A stretch of DNA of 41,362 bases from Gammaproteobacteria bacterium (GTDB lineage Bacteria; Pseudomonadota; Gammaproteobacteria; Chromatiales; Chromatiaceae), in assembly GCA_025458675.1 (NCBI GenBank), contig JALORY010000008.1:1-41362 (forward strand), written 5' to 3'. The position numbers were made by a program, and so were the translations under genes. Positions within the stretch are counted from its first letter, which is position 1. Each line of letters starts with the position of its first letter. Below, piece after piece: positions 21,854-30,341 of this stretch. The notes under the pieces are model-generated. The model was given only the letters and a program-made list of their open reading frames with translations, did no database searches and had not been told where the DNA came from.

Positions 21854-23008
21854 ATGAGAATCAGGACGAAGGTGCTGGCATTTGCAGCAGGGGTCGCGCT
21901 GGCCGCGTCCCTTCACGCGGCGGCGCAGGGCTCGGACCGCGACGAGTACGTGGTCCAGCAGTCGCGTGGCGCGCCCACCGTGTCGCTCGGCGGCACCGTG
22001 GTCCCCTACAAGGAGGTGACGCTGGCCGCGCAGCTCCCGGGCCGCGTCAAGTCGCTGGCCGGCATCGAGGGCGACACGTTCAAGGAAGGGACCCTGCTGG
22101 TCCAGATCGACGACAACGAGCTGCTCGCCAAGCGCAATGCCGCGCTCGCGCAGCTGGCCAACGCCGAGTCGCAGTGGCGCAACGCCGGTGTGCAGTACAA
22201 CCGGGAGATCTTCTCGCCGCAGTCGAAGCAGAACCCTGGCGGCATGGGGATGCCCAATCTGTTCGATCAGATGTTCACCCGCCCGGCCGAGTCGTTCTTC
22301 GGCCAGCGCAGCCAGGGCGCCGAGCGTAGCGCCGACCTCTATTCGTCGGGCGCCCGCATCGAGCAGGCGCGCAACGCGATCGTGCAGGCGCAGTCCGAGA
22401 TCCGCGCCGTCGATGCGAAGATTCGCGACGCCCGCAGCGTCGCGCCTTTCGACGGCGTCATCATGAAGAAGTTCGTCGAAGTGGGTGACACGGTGCAGCC
22501 CGGCCAGCCGTTGCTGGCGTACGCGGACGTCGAGTACCTGCAGATCGTGGTGGAGGTGCCGGCGCGTCTGCGCCCCGGCATCCAGGACGGCATGATGCTG
22601 CAGGCCGAGCTCGACGTCGGTGGCCAGGTGGTACCGGTTCGCGTCGCGCAGATCTTCCCTATGGCCGATGCGCAGCGTCACACCGTGCGGGTGAAGTTCG
22701 ACCTGCCGCAGGGGGTCTCCGCGCCCGGCATGTACGCCAAGGTGCTGGTGCCCGACTTCACCGCCCCGGCGCGAGAGGCGCCGGTGATCCCGACCACGGC
22801 CATCCGCTACAACGGGAGCCTGCCCGCCGTCTACGTGATCGGCAAGAGCGGCGAGCCCGAGCTGCGCATGGTGCGGGTCGGCGAGAACCTGAGCGGTGGA
22901 TTCACCACCGTGCTGTCCGGGCTGAGCGCCGGCGAGCGCATTCTGCGCAATCCGCCCGCGAGCATCTCGGCCGGCTGGGCATCGTCCGAGCCCCGCCCGA
23001 AGCGCTGA
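21854..23008 (+). CDS. RND efflux periplasmic adaptor (HlyD/MFP family)
   Basis: A 384-residue periplasmic protein with a Sec signal peptide (about residues 1-24, ending AASLHAAAQ). The barrel-sandwich hybrid halves are LAAQLPGRVKSLAGIEGDTFKEGTLLVQID and SVAPFDGVIMKKFVEVGDTVQPGQPLL (each a lipoyl-like half), flanking a helical hairpin of about 130 residues. A beta-barrel and membrane-proximal domain follow (VVPVRVAQIFPMADAQRHTVRVKF). The hairpin has an uncommon Gly/Met/Phe stretch (NPGGMGMPNLFDQMF). The RND pump follows immediately; no outer-membrane TolC partner is present in the window. Start ATG 21854 has AAGGCGG upstream. Confidence 0.9.
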   Translation: MRIRTKVLAFAAGVALAASLHAAAQGSDRDEYVVQQSRGAPTVSLGGTVVPYKEVTLAAQLPGRVKSLAGIEGDTFKEGTLLVQIDDNELLAKRNAALAQLANAESQWRNAGVQYNREIFSPQSKQNPGGMGMPNLFDQMFTRPAESFFGQRSQGAERSADLYSSGARIEQARNAIVQAQSEIRAVDAKIRDARSVAPFDGVIMKKFVEVGDTVQPGQPLLAYADVEYLQIVVEVPARLRPGIQDGMMLQAELDVGGQVVPVRVAQIFPMADAQRHTVRVKFDLPQGVSAPGMYAKVLVPDFTAPAREAPVIPTTAIRYNGSLPAVYVIGKSGEPELRMVRVGENLSGGFTTVLSGLSAGERILRNPPASISAGWASSEPRPKR

Positions 23009-23019
23009 CACGACCGCAA

Positions 23020-23042
23020 CGCCGGGGCCCGTGGCCCCGGCG
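23020..23042 (+). other. strong hairpin between adaptor and pump genes
   Basis: A perfect 10-bp stem CGCCGGGGCC/GGCCCCGGCG with loop CGT lies in the 86-base gap of an otherwise single operon. There is no U-run, so it more likely slows decay or lowers pump expression than ends transcription. Confidence 0.4.
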
Positions 23043-23094
23043 CCCCCGACGTGCCGGCGCGGCTCCCAGCAATCGTTAGGCGAAGCGTCTGACT

Positions 23095-26000
23095 ATGAGC
23101 GAGCAGGACAAGACCCACTCTCACGAACCCGCGGCACCGATGAGTGACGCGTACCTCGGTCTCGCCGGGCGCACCGCCCGGTTTTTCATCAACTCCCCGC
23201 TCTCGCCGCTGCTCTTCATGGCGATGATGCTGATGGGGTTGATGGGCCTGGTCCTCACTCCGCGCCAGGAAGACCCGCAGATCTCGGTGCCGATGGTGGA
23301 CATCTTCGTGTCCTACCCCGGCGCCTCCGCGCAGCAGGTCGCGACGGTGGCGATCGGCCCGCTCGAGCGGATCATGAGCGAGATCCCCGGCGTCAAGCAC
23401 GTCTACTCCGCCTCCGAGCGCGGTCGCGGCATGGTGACCGTGCAGTTCGAGGTCGGCGAGAAGATGGGGCCGTCGCTCGTCAAGGTGACGGACAAGATCA
23501 GCTCGAACATGGACAAGATCCCGTCCGGCGTCTCGCCGCCGCTGATCAAGTCCAAGGGCATCGACGACGTCCCCGCCGTCAACATCACGCTCTGGTCAAA
23601 GGACGTCGACCGCGACGGCATCCCCGACGTCGACGACGGTCAGCTGCGCATGCTGGCCCACGACGTGATGCAGAGCCTCAAGGAGATCCCGAACACGGGC
23701 AACAGCTTCGTGGTGGGCGGTCGCGCGGAGCAGGTGCGCATCGAGGTCTATCCCGAGCGGCTGTCCGGCTACAACATCAGCCTCGACCAGGTGGCGCAGA
23801 CCATCAGGACCGCGAATGCCGAGCAGCAGGCCGGCGGCGTCGAGTCGGGCGGTGCGCAGCTCACCGTGGTCACCGGGTCGTTCCTGCGCAATGCGGACGA
23901 CATCATGCGTCTCGTGGTCGGCACGCACAACGACGTGCCCGTCTACATGCACGACGTCGCCCGCGTGACGCAGGAGCCGGAGGACGCCAGGCAGCTCGTC
24001 GCCTACTACACCGGCCCCGCGTTCAAGGGGGAGGGCAGGGCGGACGGCGCGCCCGCGGTGACCATCGCGGTGGCGAAGAAGGAAGGCACCAACGGCGTGA
24101 CGGTGGCCAACGCGGTCCTCAAGCGCGTCGAGGAGCTGAAAGGCCGGCGGATCCCGAGCAACGTCGAGGTCAGCATCACCCGCAACTACGGCGAGACCGC
24201 GAACGACAAGGTCAACGAGCTGATCTTCAAGCTCTTCATCGCGACCGGCTTCGTGTTCATCCTGGTCCTGGGCGCGTTCCGCGCGTTCCGGCCGGCGATC
24301 GTGGTGCTTCTCGTCATTCCGGTCGTCCTCCTGTTCACCGTCTTCTGCGCGTGGCTGATGGGGTACACCATCGACCGCGTCAGTCTGTTCGCCCTGATCT
24401 TCTCGATCGGCATCCTCGTCGACGACGCGATCGTCGTGGTGGAGAACATCTACCGGCGCTGGCTCGAGGAGGGCCGCACCGACGTCAACACGGCCGTGGA
24501 CGCGGTCCGCGAGGTCGGCAACCCGACGATCCTCGCGACCTTCACGGTCATCGGCGCGCTGCTGCCGATGGGCTTCGTCACCGGCATGATGGGTCCTTAC
24601 ATGGAGCCCATCCCGGCGCTGGGCTCCGTCGCGATGCTCATCTCGCTGTTCGCGGCCTTCGTCTTCACGCCGTGGCTCGCCATTTCCCGGTGGCTTCGCC
24701 CCACCCTTGGCTACCTCGAGAAGGCGGAGAAGCGCGAGCACAGGACCGCGGAGCGCCTCGAGGGCCTGTTCCGCGCCGTGCTCGAGCCGCTGATCGACAG
24801 CAAGAGCAAGCGCGCGCTGTTTCGTCTGGCGCTCTGGGGCTCCTTCGCGCTCGCCCTGTCGATGTTCTACACGAAGTGGGTGGCGGTGAAGATGCTGCCG
24901 CTCGACAACAAGCCCGAGTTCTCGGTCGTGCTCGACATGCCCGAGGGCACGGCGCTGCCCGTCACGGCGAACATGCTGCACCGCATCGCGGACAAGATCC
25001 GCCAGAAGAACCCCGAGGTGACGGCGATGCAGATCTACGCCGGCACGGCGCGGCCGTTCGACTTCAACGGCATGGTTCGCCACTACTACCTGCGCAGCCA
25101 GCCGTGGCAGGGCGAGGTGCAGGTGCAGCTGCTGCACAAGCGCGACCGCAAGCGTTCGAGCCACCAGATCGCGGTCGCGTCCCGCGAGGCGATCCAGGAC
25201 ATCGTCAAGGGCACGGGCGCCAGCGCCGCCGTGGTCGAGATGCCCCCGGGCCCGCCCGTGCTGCAGTCGGTCGTGGCCGAGGTGCACGGCCCGTCGGCCG
25301 ACGTCCGGCGCCAGGTGGCGCGCGATCTCACCAAGATGTTCGACCAGACGGAGAGCCTGGTCGACGTCGACAATTACATGCGCGACGCCTTCGAGTACTG
25401 GCGCTTCAAGGTCGACACCGAGAAGGCGGTACGGCGCGGCATCTCGGTGGATACCATCAACCGCAACCTGTCGATGGCCCTCGGCGGCGCCACCTTGGGC
25501 GACGTGAAGCAGCGCGCGGGCTACGAGCCGATCAACATCACCATCCAGGTGCCGCTCGCCGAGCGTTCCCAGGTCACGCGGCTCGGCGACCTGCCGGTCC
25601 AGTCCATGTCCGGCATGACCGTGCCGCTGCGCGAGCTCGGCGAGTTCGAGCGCGTCAAGGAAGACGACATCATCTATCGGAAAGATCTGCGCGACGTCGA
25701 GTACGTGGTGGCGGACGTCGGCGGTCGCCTGGCGGCGCCGGTGTACGGCATGTTCCAGGTGCAGGACATCCTGGAGAAGGGCTACGTGGCGCCGGACGGC
25801 GTCGCGCTCGAGGGCTTCTGGCTCGGCCCGCCCAAGGACGACCGCGTGTCGTCGTTCGAGTGGACCGGCGAGTGGACGGTGACCTTCGAGACCTTCCGCG
25901 ACATGGGCGCCGCGTTCATGGTGGCGCTGGTGCTGATCTACGTCCTCGTGGTCTGGGAGTTTGGCAACTTCCGGATCCCGGCGCTGATCATGGCGCCGAT

Positions 26001-27009
26001 CCCGCTGACGCTGCTGGGCATCATCCCGATGCACGCGATCATGGGGGCGGAGTTCACGGCGACCTCGATGATCGGCTGGATCGCGCTCGCCGGCATCATC
26101 GTCCGCAACTCGATCCTGCTCGTCGACTTCTCCATCCACGAGGTGCAGCGCGGCGTGCCGGTGCGCGAGGCCGTGATCCGGGCGTGCAAGACCCGTACGC
26201 GGCCGATCATGATCACGGCCCTGGCACTGGTGGCCGGCTCGTCGGTGATCTTCACCGACCCGATCTTCCAGGGCATGGCGATCTCGCTCGCGTCGGGCGT
26301 GATGGTGTCGACCATCCTGACCCTCGTCGTCATCCCCCTCGGCTGCATCAAGGCCGAGCGGGCGCTGTGCGAGGTCGCGGCGGCCGGCTGCGCTTCGGCC
26401 GGCATACCCGTGCCCGAGGAGATCGTCGTACCCGCGACCACGGCGGCCGCGCAGCCGAAGCCGGCGTCGTCCGGTGGCCTGCTGCTGACGATCTGGAGCA
26501 AGGTCGCGGGCGCGCTCATGATGATCTTCTACGCCGTGCGCGGACTGGTTCTGCTGCTCGGGCAGGCCTTCAAGAAGAAGACGCCGCCCCCGCGCCCGGT
26601 TGCGACAGCGCCCGCGCCCGCACCGAGCGTGGCACCGGTGGCAGGACAGGCTCCGGCCGGTGGCGGTGACGACGGCGCCGCGAGCCGGCGTGCCGAGGCC
26701 ATGGTCTCGGCCGGGCCCGGGGTGACCCGCGTGATCTCGCCGGCCAAGGCCACGATCGTCCCGCCGCCCCCGCCCCCGCCGGCGACACCGGCGGTGGCGC
26801 CGCCCACGGAGCAGGCGGCGCGTGAGGACAGGGCCGCAGCGGCGAAGAAGAAGGCGGCACCGGCGGCAAAGCCCGGCAAGGCCGCCGCGGCAGCGGCGCA
26901 GGCCGTCGTTCCCGAGCCGCAGGGCACCGCGCGTGCCAAGGTTTCGGCGCGGCGAGGCATCCGGTTGAAGCTGATCAAGCCGAGCGAAGACGACTCGGGT
27001 CTCAAGTAA
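23095..27009 (+). CDS. RND-family efflux pump with extended C-terminal tail
   Basis: A 1304-residue inner-membrane transporter; usual RND pumps have about 1030-1080. The core (residues 1-1083) has the normal two sets of six helices and two large periplasmic loops; the proton-relay pair D443-D444 is in TM4 (ILVDDAIVVVENIYRR). Residues 170-181 form DVDRDGIPDVDD, a Ca2+-loop-like pattern in the first periplasmic domain. After TM12 a 221-residue tail adds a further hydrophobic helix (about 1125-1159), then a Pro/Ala/Lys-rich region including a run of seven prolines, and a basic end RRGIRLKLIKPSEDD. It closely follows the adaptor gene. The substrate is unknown; sequence alone does not separate drug from lipid export. 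A second Met (codon 16) is an alternative start. Confidence 0.9.
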   Translation: MSEQDKTHSHEPAAPMSDAYLGLAGRTARFFINSPLSPLLFMAMMLMGLMGLVLTPRQEDPQISVPMVDIFVSYPGASAQQVATVAIGPLERIMSEIPGVKHVYSASERGRGMVTVQFEVGEKMGPSLVKVTDKISSNMDKIPSGVSPPLIKSKGIDDVPAVNITLWSKDVDRDGIPDVDDGQLRMLAHDVMQSLKEIPNTGNSFVVGGRAEQVRIEVYPERLSGYNISLDQVAQTIRTANAEQQAGGVESGGAQLTVVTGSFLRNADDIMRLVVGTHNDVPVYMHDVARVTQEPEDARQLVAYYTGPAFKGEGRADGAPAVTIAVAKKEGTNGVTVANAVLKRVEELKGRRIPSNVEVSITRNYGETANDKVNELIFKLFIATGFVFILVLGAFRAFRPAIVVLLVIPVVLLFTVFCAWLMGYTIDRVSLFALIFSIGILVDDAIVVVENIYRRWLEEGRTDVNTAVDAVREVGNPTILATFTVIGALLPMGFVTGMMGPYMEPIPALGSVAMLISLFAAFVFTPWLAISRWLRPTLGYLEKAEKREHRTAERLEGLFRAVLEPLIDSKSKRALFRLALWGSFALALSMFYTKWVAVKMLPLDNKPEFSVVLDMPEGTALPVTANMLHRIADKIRQKNPEVTAMQIYAGTARPFDFNGMVRHYYLRSQPWQGEVQVQLLHKRDRKRSSHQIAVASREAIQDIVKGTGASAAVVEMPPGPPVLQSVVAEVHGPSADVRRQVARDLTKMFDQTESLVDVDNYMRDAFEYWRFKVDTEKAVRRGISVDTINRNLSMALGGATLGDVKQRAGYEPINITIQVPLAERSQVTRLGDLPVQSMSGMTVPLRELGEFERVKEDDIIYRKDLRDVEYVVADVGGRLAAPVYGMFQVQDILEKGYVAPDGVALEGFWLGPPKDDRVSSFEWTGEWTVTFETFRDMGAAFMVALVLIYVLVVWEFGNFRIPALIMAPIPLTLLGIIPMHAIMGAEFTATSMIGWIALAGIIVRNSILLVDFSIHEVQRGVPVREAVIRACKTRTRPIMITALALVAGSSVIFTDPIFQGMAISLASGVMVSTILTLVVIPLGCIKAERALCEVAAAGCASAGIPVPEEIVVPATTAAAQPKPASSGGLLLTIWSKVAGALMMIFYAVRGLVLLLGQAFKKKTPPPRPVATAPAPAPSVAPVAGQAPAGGGDDGAASRRAEAMVSAGPGVTRVISPAKATIVPPPPPPPATPAVAPPTEQAAREDRAAAAKKKAAPAAKPGKAAAAAAQAVVPEPQGTARAKVSARRGIRLKLIKPSEDDSGLK

Positions 27010-27013
27010 AGAA

Positions 27014-27035
27014 TGGGCGGCCCAAGGGCCGCCCA
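27014..27035 (+). terminator. terminator-like hairpin after the RND gene
   Basis: TGGGCGGCCC pairs perfectly with GGGCCGCCCA five bases after the RND stop. The tract after it (CTGTCATT) is poor in T. It probably gives partial termination before the next gene. Confidence 0.55.
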
Positions 27036-27067
27036 CTGTCATTGCCTTCGCCGAGAACCCAACCCCG

Positions 27068-27640
27068 ATGCCCTTTCGCCGGTCGACCGCCAATTTCCTC
27101 CTGCTGGGCCTCGCCTGGCAGGCGGCGGTCGCTGGCGACGACGGCCGGCCGAGGGCCTTTTATCCGTACCCGTCGGATCCGGCCGCCAGTTCGACCAGGG
27201 CACCGTGGGAGAGCGGCAGCTATCCCGCCCGTCCGGGCGCGTCGAGCGCCGCGCAATCCTGGAGCGGATCCGGCACCGGCGGTGACCGCGGCGGTTCCTA
27301 CGCTTCGCCGTCCTACGGCGGGGCGGGAAGCTTCCGCGACAAGCCGCAGGAACAGTACCGGTTCCGCCAGCGTCCCGAGGACCGGCGGATCGAGTCGCCC
27401 GACGCCCTCCGATACCGCCCGGATCCCGATCTGGCGCGGCGCTCCTATCAGAACTGGGGCGTGCCCGGGCAGGAGTGGTCCGAGGCGTCCCGGGGACCGG
27501 CGGTCATCTTCCGGCCGCGCGACCAGGGACAGGGGACGTCGGACCGCGGGTTGCCGTCGGCACCTGCCTACCCGGACGTCGGGCCGTCCGGGCCCGGCAT
27601 CTACCCGGATTGGCCGCCGGCCTACGGCCCGCCTTACTGA
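27068..27640 (+). CDS. secreted Pro/Tyr/Ser-rich protein with RFRP-type motifs, unknown function
   Basis: A 190-residue protein with a signal peptide (MPFRRSTANFLLLGLAWQ..., cleavage likely after AVA) and a low-complexity mature part rich in Pro, Ser, Gly, Tyr and Arg. It carries QYRFRQRPED, LRYRPDPDLARRSYQNW and VIFRPRDQ, close to motifs in the protein at 28530-29510. No Cys residues or known domain are seen. I find no Shine-Dalgarno before ATG 27068. Such composition suggests an extended periplasmic or surface protein. It lies between the RND pump and a DUF4412 protein, all on the plus strand. Confidence 0.7.
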   Translation: MPFRRSTANFLLLGLAWQAAVAGDDGRPRAFYPYPSDPAASSTRAPWESGSYPARPGASSAAQSWSGSGTGGDRGGSYASPSYGGAGSFRDKPQEQYRFRQRPEDRRIESPDALRYRPDPDLARRSYQNWGVPGQEWSEASRGPAVIFRPRDQGQGTSDRGLPSAPAYPDVGPSGPGIYPDWPPAYGPPY

Positions 27641-27720
27641 CGACGGCCGGCCCACCGACAGCAGCAGGTGGCACCACCGCGGGCGCGAGGCGCCATCACC
27701 ACCCGACCAGGAGGACGAAG

Positions 27721-28485
27721 ATGAGAATCGCAACGAGATACTGCCTCGCGGCAGCGGTGGCGCTGGCGGCGTCGAGCGCGTTCGGCGCCGCGCAGTTCTC
27801 GGCCGACACCGTGCAGACGGGGCCGCAGGGGCAGTCGGTGACCGGCAAGCGTTACGTGGGCGAGGGCAAGGTCCGGACCGATGCCGCGCACGCTGGCCAG
27901 ACGATGGTGCAGATCGTGGACAGTGCCCAGGGCGTGAGCTACGTGATCTTCCCCGACCAGAAGTCGTACACGGAGTTCCGCACTGCGCCGGCGGCGCCGA
28001 AGGCCGGCCCGGGCGCCAACCCGTGCGCCGGCATGCAGGACGTGACCTGTCGGAAGGTCGGCAGCGAGACGATGAGCGGGCGTGCGGCGACGAAGTGGGA
28101 GATGACCGGTGGCGCCGCGGCCCAGGGCAAAACCATTACCTGGTGGATCGACGACGAGCGCGGCGTGCCGCTGCGCATGCAGTACTCGGACGGCAGCGCG
28201 CTGGAGGCCAAGATGGTCGGCAAGGAGCAGCACGAGGGCCGGAGCGTCGAGAAGTGGGAGACGGTGATGAGTCGCCCCGGCCAGCAGCCGGTGAAGATGG
28301 TCCAGTGGCTGGATCCGGACCTCGGCGAGCCGGTGAAGCAGCAGGGGCCCGACGGATCCTCGTTCGAGCTCAAGAACATCAAGGTCGGCCCGCAGCCGGG
28401 TGACCTGTTCGCGGTCCCCGCAGGGTTCCAGAAGGTCGCGCCGCCCACTCAGGGTGGGGCGCAGGGAGGGGCCGCGCCGCGCTGA
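27721..28485 (+). CDS. secreted DUF4412/LolA-fold-like protein
   Basis: A 254-residue protein with a Sec signal peptide (residues 1-22, ending SSAFGAAQ). The mature part has repeated beta-rich phrases such as VGEGKVRTDAA, VSYVIFPDQKSYTEF, WWIDDERGVPLRMQYSDG and VEKWETVM, a pattern seen in DUF4412 and the outer-membrane lipoprotein-sorting (LolA/LolB-like) fold that forms a half-barrel for lipids. Two cysteines (NPCAG, VTCRK) may form a disulfide. An AGGAGG site precedes the ATG. Its position between two secreted Pro-rich proteins and near an RND pump would suit a lipid- or peptide-handling chaperone; this is inference. Confidence 0.65.
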   Translation: MRIATRYCLAAAVALAASSAFGAAQFSADTVQTGPQGQSVTGKRYVGEGKVRTDAAHAGQTMVQIVDSAQGVSYVIFPDQKSYTEFRTAPAAPKAGPGANPCAGMQDVTCRKVGSETMSGRAATKWEMTGGAAAQGKTITWWIDDERGVPLRMQYSDGSALEAKMVGKEQHEGRSVEKWETVMSRPGQQPVKMVQWLDPDLGEPVKQQGPDGSSFELKNIKVGPQPGDLFAVPAGFQKVAPPTQGGAQGGAAPR

Positions 28486-28529
28486 ACCGCGTGGCGGGTC
28501 CGAGGGAGCAGCAGCGGAAGGAGCTGACG

Positions 28530-29510
28530 ATGAATGCGACGGTGTGGGGTCTGCGGGTGATGGTGCGCGGCGTGGTCGCCGGCTTCGCCCTGATGGCGGG
28601 GCAGGTGACTGCCGCGCCGATCTTTGCGCCGGCGGGCGCCGTGCCCGGGCCGAGTCCCTGGTTCGCCCGGCCAGCGCCACCCCCGTTCGCGGCGCCGCCC
28701 CTGGCCGCCGGTCCGCGCGGCTTCGACGAGCGCTGGTCCGCCCCCGTCTGGCGCTTCCGGCCGGTGCCGGCGCCGCTGCCGTCGGGACCCGGGATTGCCG
28801 GGATGCCGACCCGGCCGTTCGCGCCGATGGGCCCCGGACCGTGGGGTGTCCCGCCACCGGCCTATGGTTTCGGCGGTCCCGGACCGTGGGGTGTCCCGCC
28901 GCCGGCCTATGGCTTCGGCAGTCCCGGGCCGTGGGTGCCACCGGTTGCGGCCGTCGGGTTTCCACCCGCCGGCTCCCGGCTCGGTCCCGACTTCGCTCGA
29001 CAGTACGCCTGGCGGCCGCTGCCGTCGCGTTCCGCGCTGGCCGCCGTCTATCCGACGTGGGCGCCGGGCGCCGCGCCAGCGCCGCACTGGAACGGCGGTC
29101 AGGACTACCGGTTCCGGCCGCCGCCGCCCTTCGGGCCGGACCGCCTCGCGGGCGCCCCGCGCTGGGTGGCGCCGGCCATGCCTTGGCCGCCCTACGCGCC
29201 CGCATTCGCTCCCCCGCCTGCCGCGGCGGGCCCGTGGGGCCTTCGGGCGCCCGGCGGCGACGTGCCTCCGCAACCGGTGGCCTTCGCGTACCAGCGCCCG
29301 GTTCCGGCGGCCTTTGCGGCCCCGGGCTACCGGTTCCGACCGGACCCGCGCTTCGGCCCCGAGCTTGCCCGCGTGCCGCCTGCGCCGCGCGGCCATGCGG
29401 ATGTGGCCTGGGAGCCGGCGGCGAGGAACGCCGTTCCTGACGCCTGGCCGCAGGGCGGGAGCGAGCCTCCCGCCTTCGCCGTCCCCGGCTGGGATCGGGC
29501 CTACAACTGA
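28530..29510 (+). CDS. secreted Pro/Ala-rich protein with RFRP motifs, unknown function
   Basis: A 326-residue protein with a signal peptide (MNATVWGLRVMVRGVVAGFALMAG..., cleavage near TAA). The mature part is about one quarter proline, with Ala, Gly, Phe and Trp. It contains WRFRPVPAP, DYRFRPPPPFGPDRL and GYRFRPDPRFGPEL, and a 15-residue tandem repeat GPGPWGVPPPAYGFG. No cysteines and no enzymatic motif are seen. ATG 28530 is chosen for its AAGGAG site and the signal peptide; an earlier in-frame start at 28491 gives a charged leader. Relatedness to the 27068 gene product rests on the shared motifs. Confidence 0.7.
   Translation: MNATVWGLRVMVRGVVAGFALMAGQVTAAPIFAPAGAVPGPSPWFARPAPPPFAAPPLAAGPRGFDERWSAPVWRFRPVPAPLPSGPGIAGMPTRPFAPMGPGPWGVPPPAYGFGGPGPWGVPPPAYGFGSPGPWVPPVAAVGFPPAGSRLGPDFARQYAWRPLPSRSALAAVYPTWAPGAAPAPHWNGGQDYRFRPPPPFGPDRLAGAPRWVAPAMPWPPYAPAFAPPPAAAGPWGLRAPGGDVPPQPVAFAYQRPVPAAFAAPGYRFRPDPRFGPELARVPPAPRGHADVAWEPAARNAVPDAWPQGGSEPPAFAVPGWDRAYN
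28830..28935 (+). repeat. 45-bp tandem repeat coding GPGPWGVPPPAYGFG
   Basis: Two near-identical 45-base units (28830-28874 and 28875-28919) and the first part of a third (28920-28935) lie within the secreted Pro-rich gene. They differ at only a few third or neighbouring positions, so the duplication looks recent. Confidence 0.85.
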
Positions 29511-29554
29511 CGACAGAGGCAGCGTTCGACTGCCGGGGAAGGAAGGACGTCGTG

Positions 29555-30190
29555 ATGATCACCATGATCGGAAGCCTCAAGGGCGGGTCGGGCAAGAGCA
29601 CTCTCACCTTCAACCTGGCCATCTGGCTGATCCACGCGAACAAGCGCGTGATGGTGGTCGACGCCGACCCGCAGGCGACCCTGAGCGACGTCGCCGACGT
29701 CCGGCGCGAGGAGGGGTTCCAGCCGCCCCTCGAGGTGCGGGGCGGTTCCGCGCTGAACGACCGGCCGCTGATGAAGGAGTACGACGAGACGCTGATCGAC
29801 GTCGGCACGGCGGACATCGAGGCGGTCAAGCGCGCGATCGGCATTGCCGACCGCATCATCGTGCCGGTCCCGCCCAGCCAGGCGGACATCTGGTCGACGC
29901 AGCGCTTCATCCGGTTCGTCGAGTCGGTGGCCTCCGGTCGCTCGCGCCCGGAGATCGTCGGGTTCATCAACCGGGCCGACACGCACCGGGCCATCCGCGA
30001 GTCCGACGAGGCCGCAGCGGCCCTCGTGTCGCTGCCCGGGATCCACTACCTGAAGCCCAGGCTCGCCCAGCGCACTGCCTACCGGCGCTCCTTCAGCGAA
30101 GGGCTGGCGGTGTTCGAGCTCGAGCCTCGGGGCAAGGGGACGCGGGAATGGCACGCCCTCGCGGCGGCCCTCTATCCCGAGGTGGTCTGA
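29555..30190 (+). CDS. orphan ParA/MinD-type ATPase
   Basis: A 211-residue cytosolic ATPase. The deviant Walker A motif is LKGGSGKST (K9 and K14 give the two-lysine ParA signature), followed by VVDADPQATLSD (A' motif) and LIDVGTADIEAV as the Walker B region. The short length and lack of an N-terminal HTH put it with small MinD/ParA-like positioning proteins. No parB, parS-like repeats, minC or minE are nearby. It lies after the secreted Pro-rich gene (45-base gap) with a GGAAGGA site, and ahead of a one-helix membrane protein. A start at GTG 29552 is also possible. The cargo is unknown. Confidence 0.85.
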   Translation: MITMIGSLKGGSGKSTLTFNLAIWLIHANKRVMVVDADPQATLSDVADVRREEGFQPPLEVRGGSALNDRPLMKEYDETLIDVGTADIEAVKRAIGIADRIIVPVPPSQADIWSTQRFIRFVESVASGRSRPEIVGFINRADTHRAIRESDEAAAALVSLPGIHYLKPRLAQRTAYRRSFSEGLAVFELEPRGKGTREWHALAAALYPEVV

Positions 30191-30295
30191 CCGGCCGGGG
30201 GCGCCGCGGGGGCCGGCGGCAGCCGGACCTCAGACACACCGGGACGTCGTCGTCAATGCGGCACAGCAGAAAGAGGTTTTTTTAGTAGCGTTTTC

Positions 30296-30304
30296 TGATA
30301 TTGT
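30296..30304 (+). promoter_or_regulatory. extended -10 promoter before the FNGFMPW protein
   Basis: TGATATTGT fits the extended -10 form TGN-TATNNT in the AT-rich stretch 30270-30320, which stands out from the GC-rich surroundings. It would start transcription about 30 bases before ATG 30342. No good -35 is needed for this class. Confidence 0.45.
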
Positions 30305-30341
30305 AATAGTTATCCAGTTTATCCCAGGATCAGGCCGCCCT

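Noticed and set aside
23596-27093. A 1165-codon open frame antisense to the RND pump
   Set aside because: Same shadow composition (R, H, D, G, V-rich) with no domain pattern; the pump frame on the plus strand carries all recognisable motifs.
28830-28935. The 45-bp repeat as a CRISPR or mobile-element trace
   Set aside because: It is in frame inside a coding gene, the units are directly adjacent with no spacers, and each encodes the same 15 residues.
30191-30230. GC-rich repeats after the ParA gene as a terminator
   Set aside because: Only a 6-bp stem can be formed, and no T-run follows.
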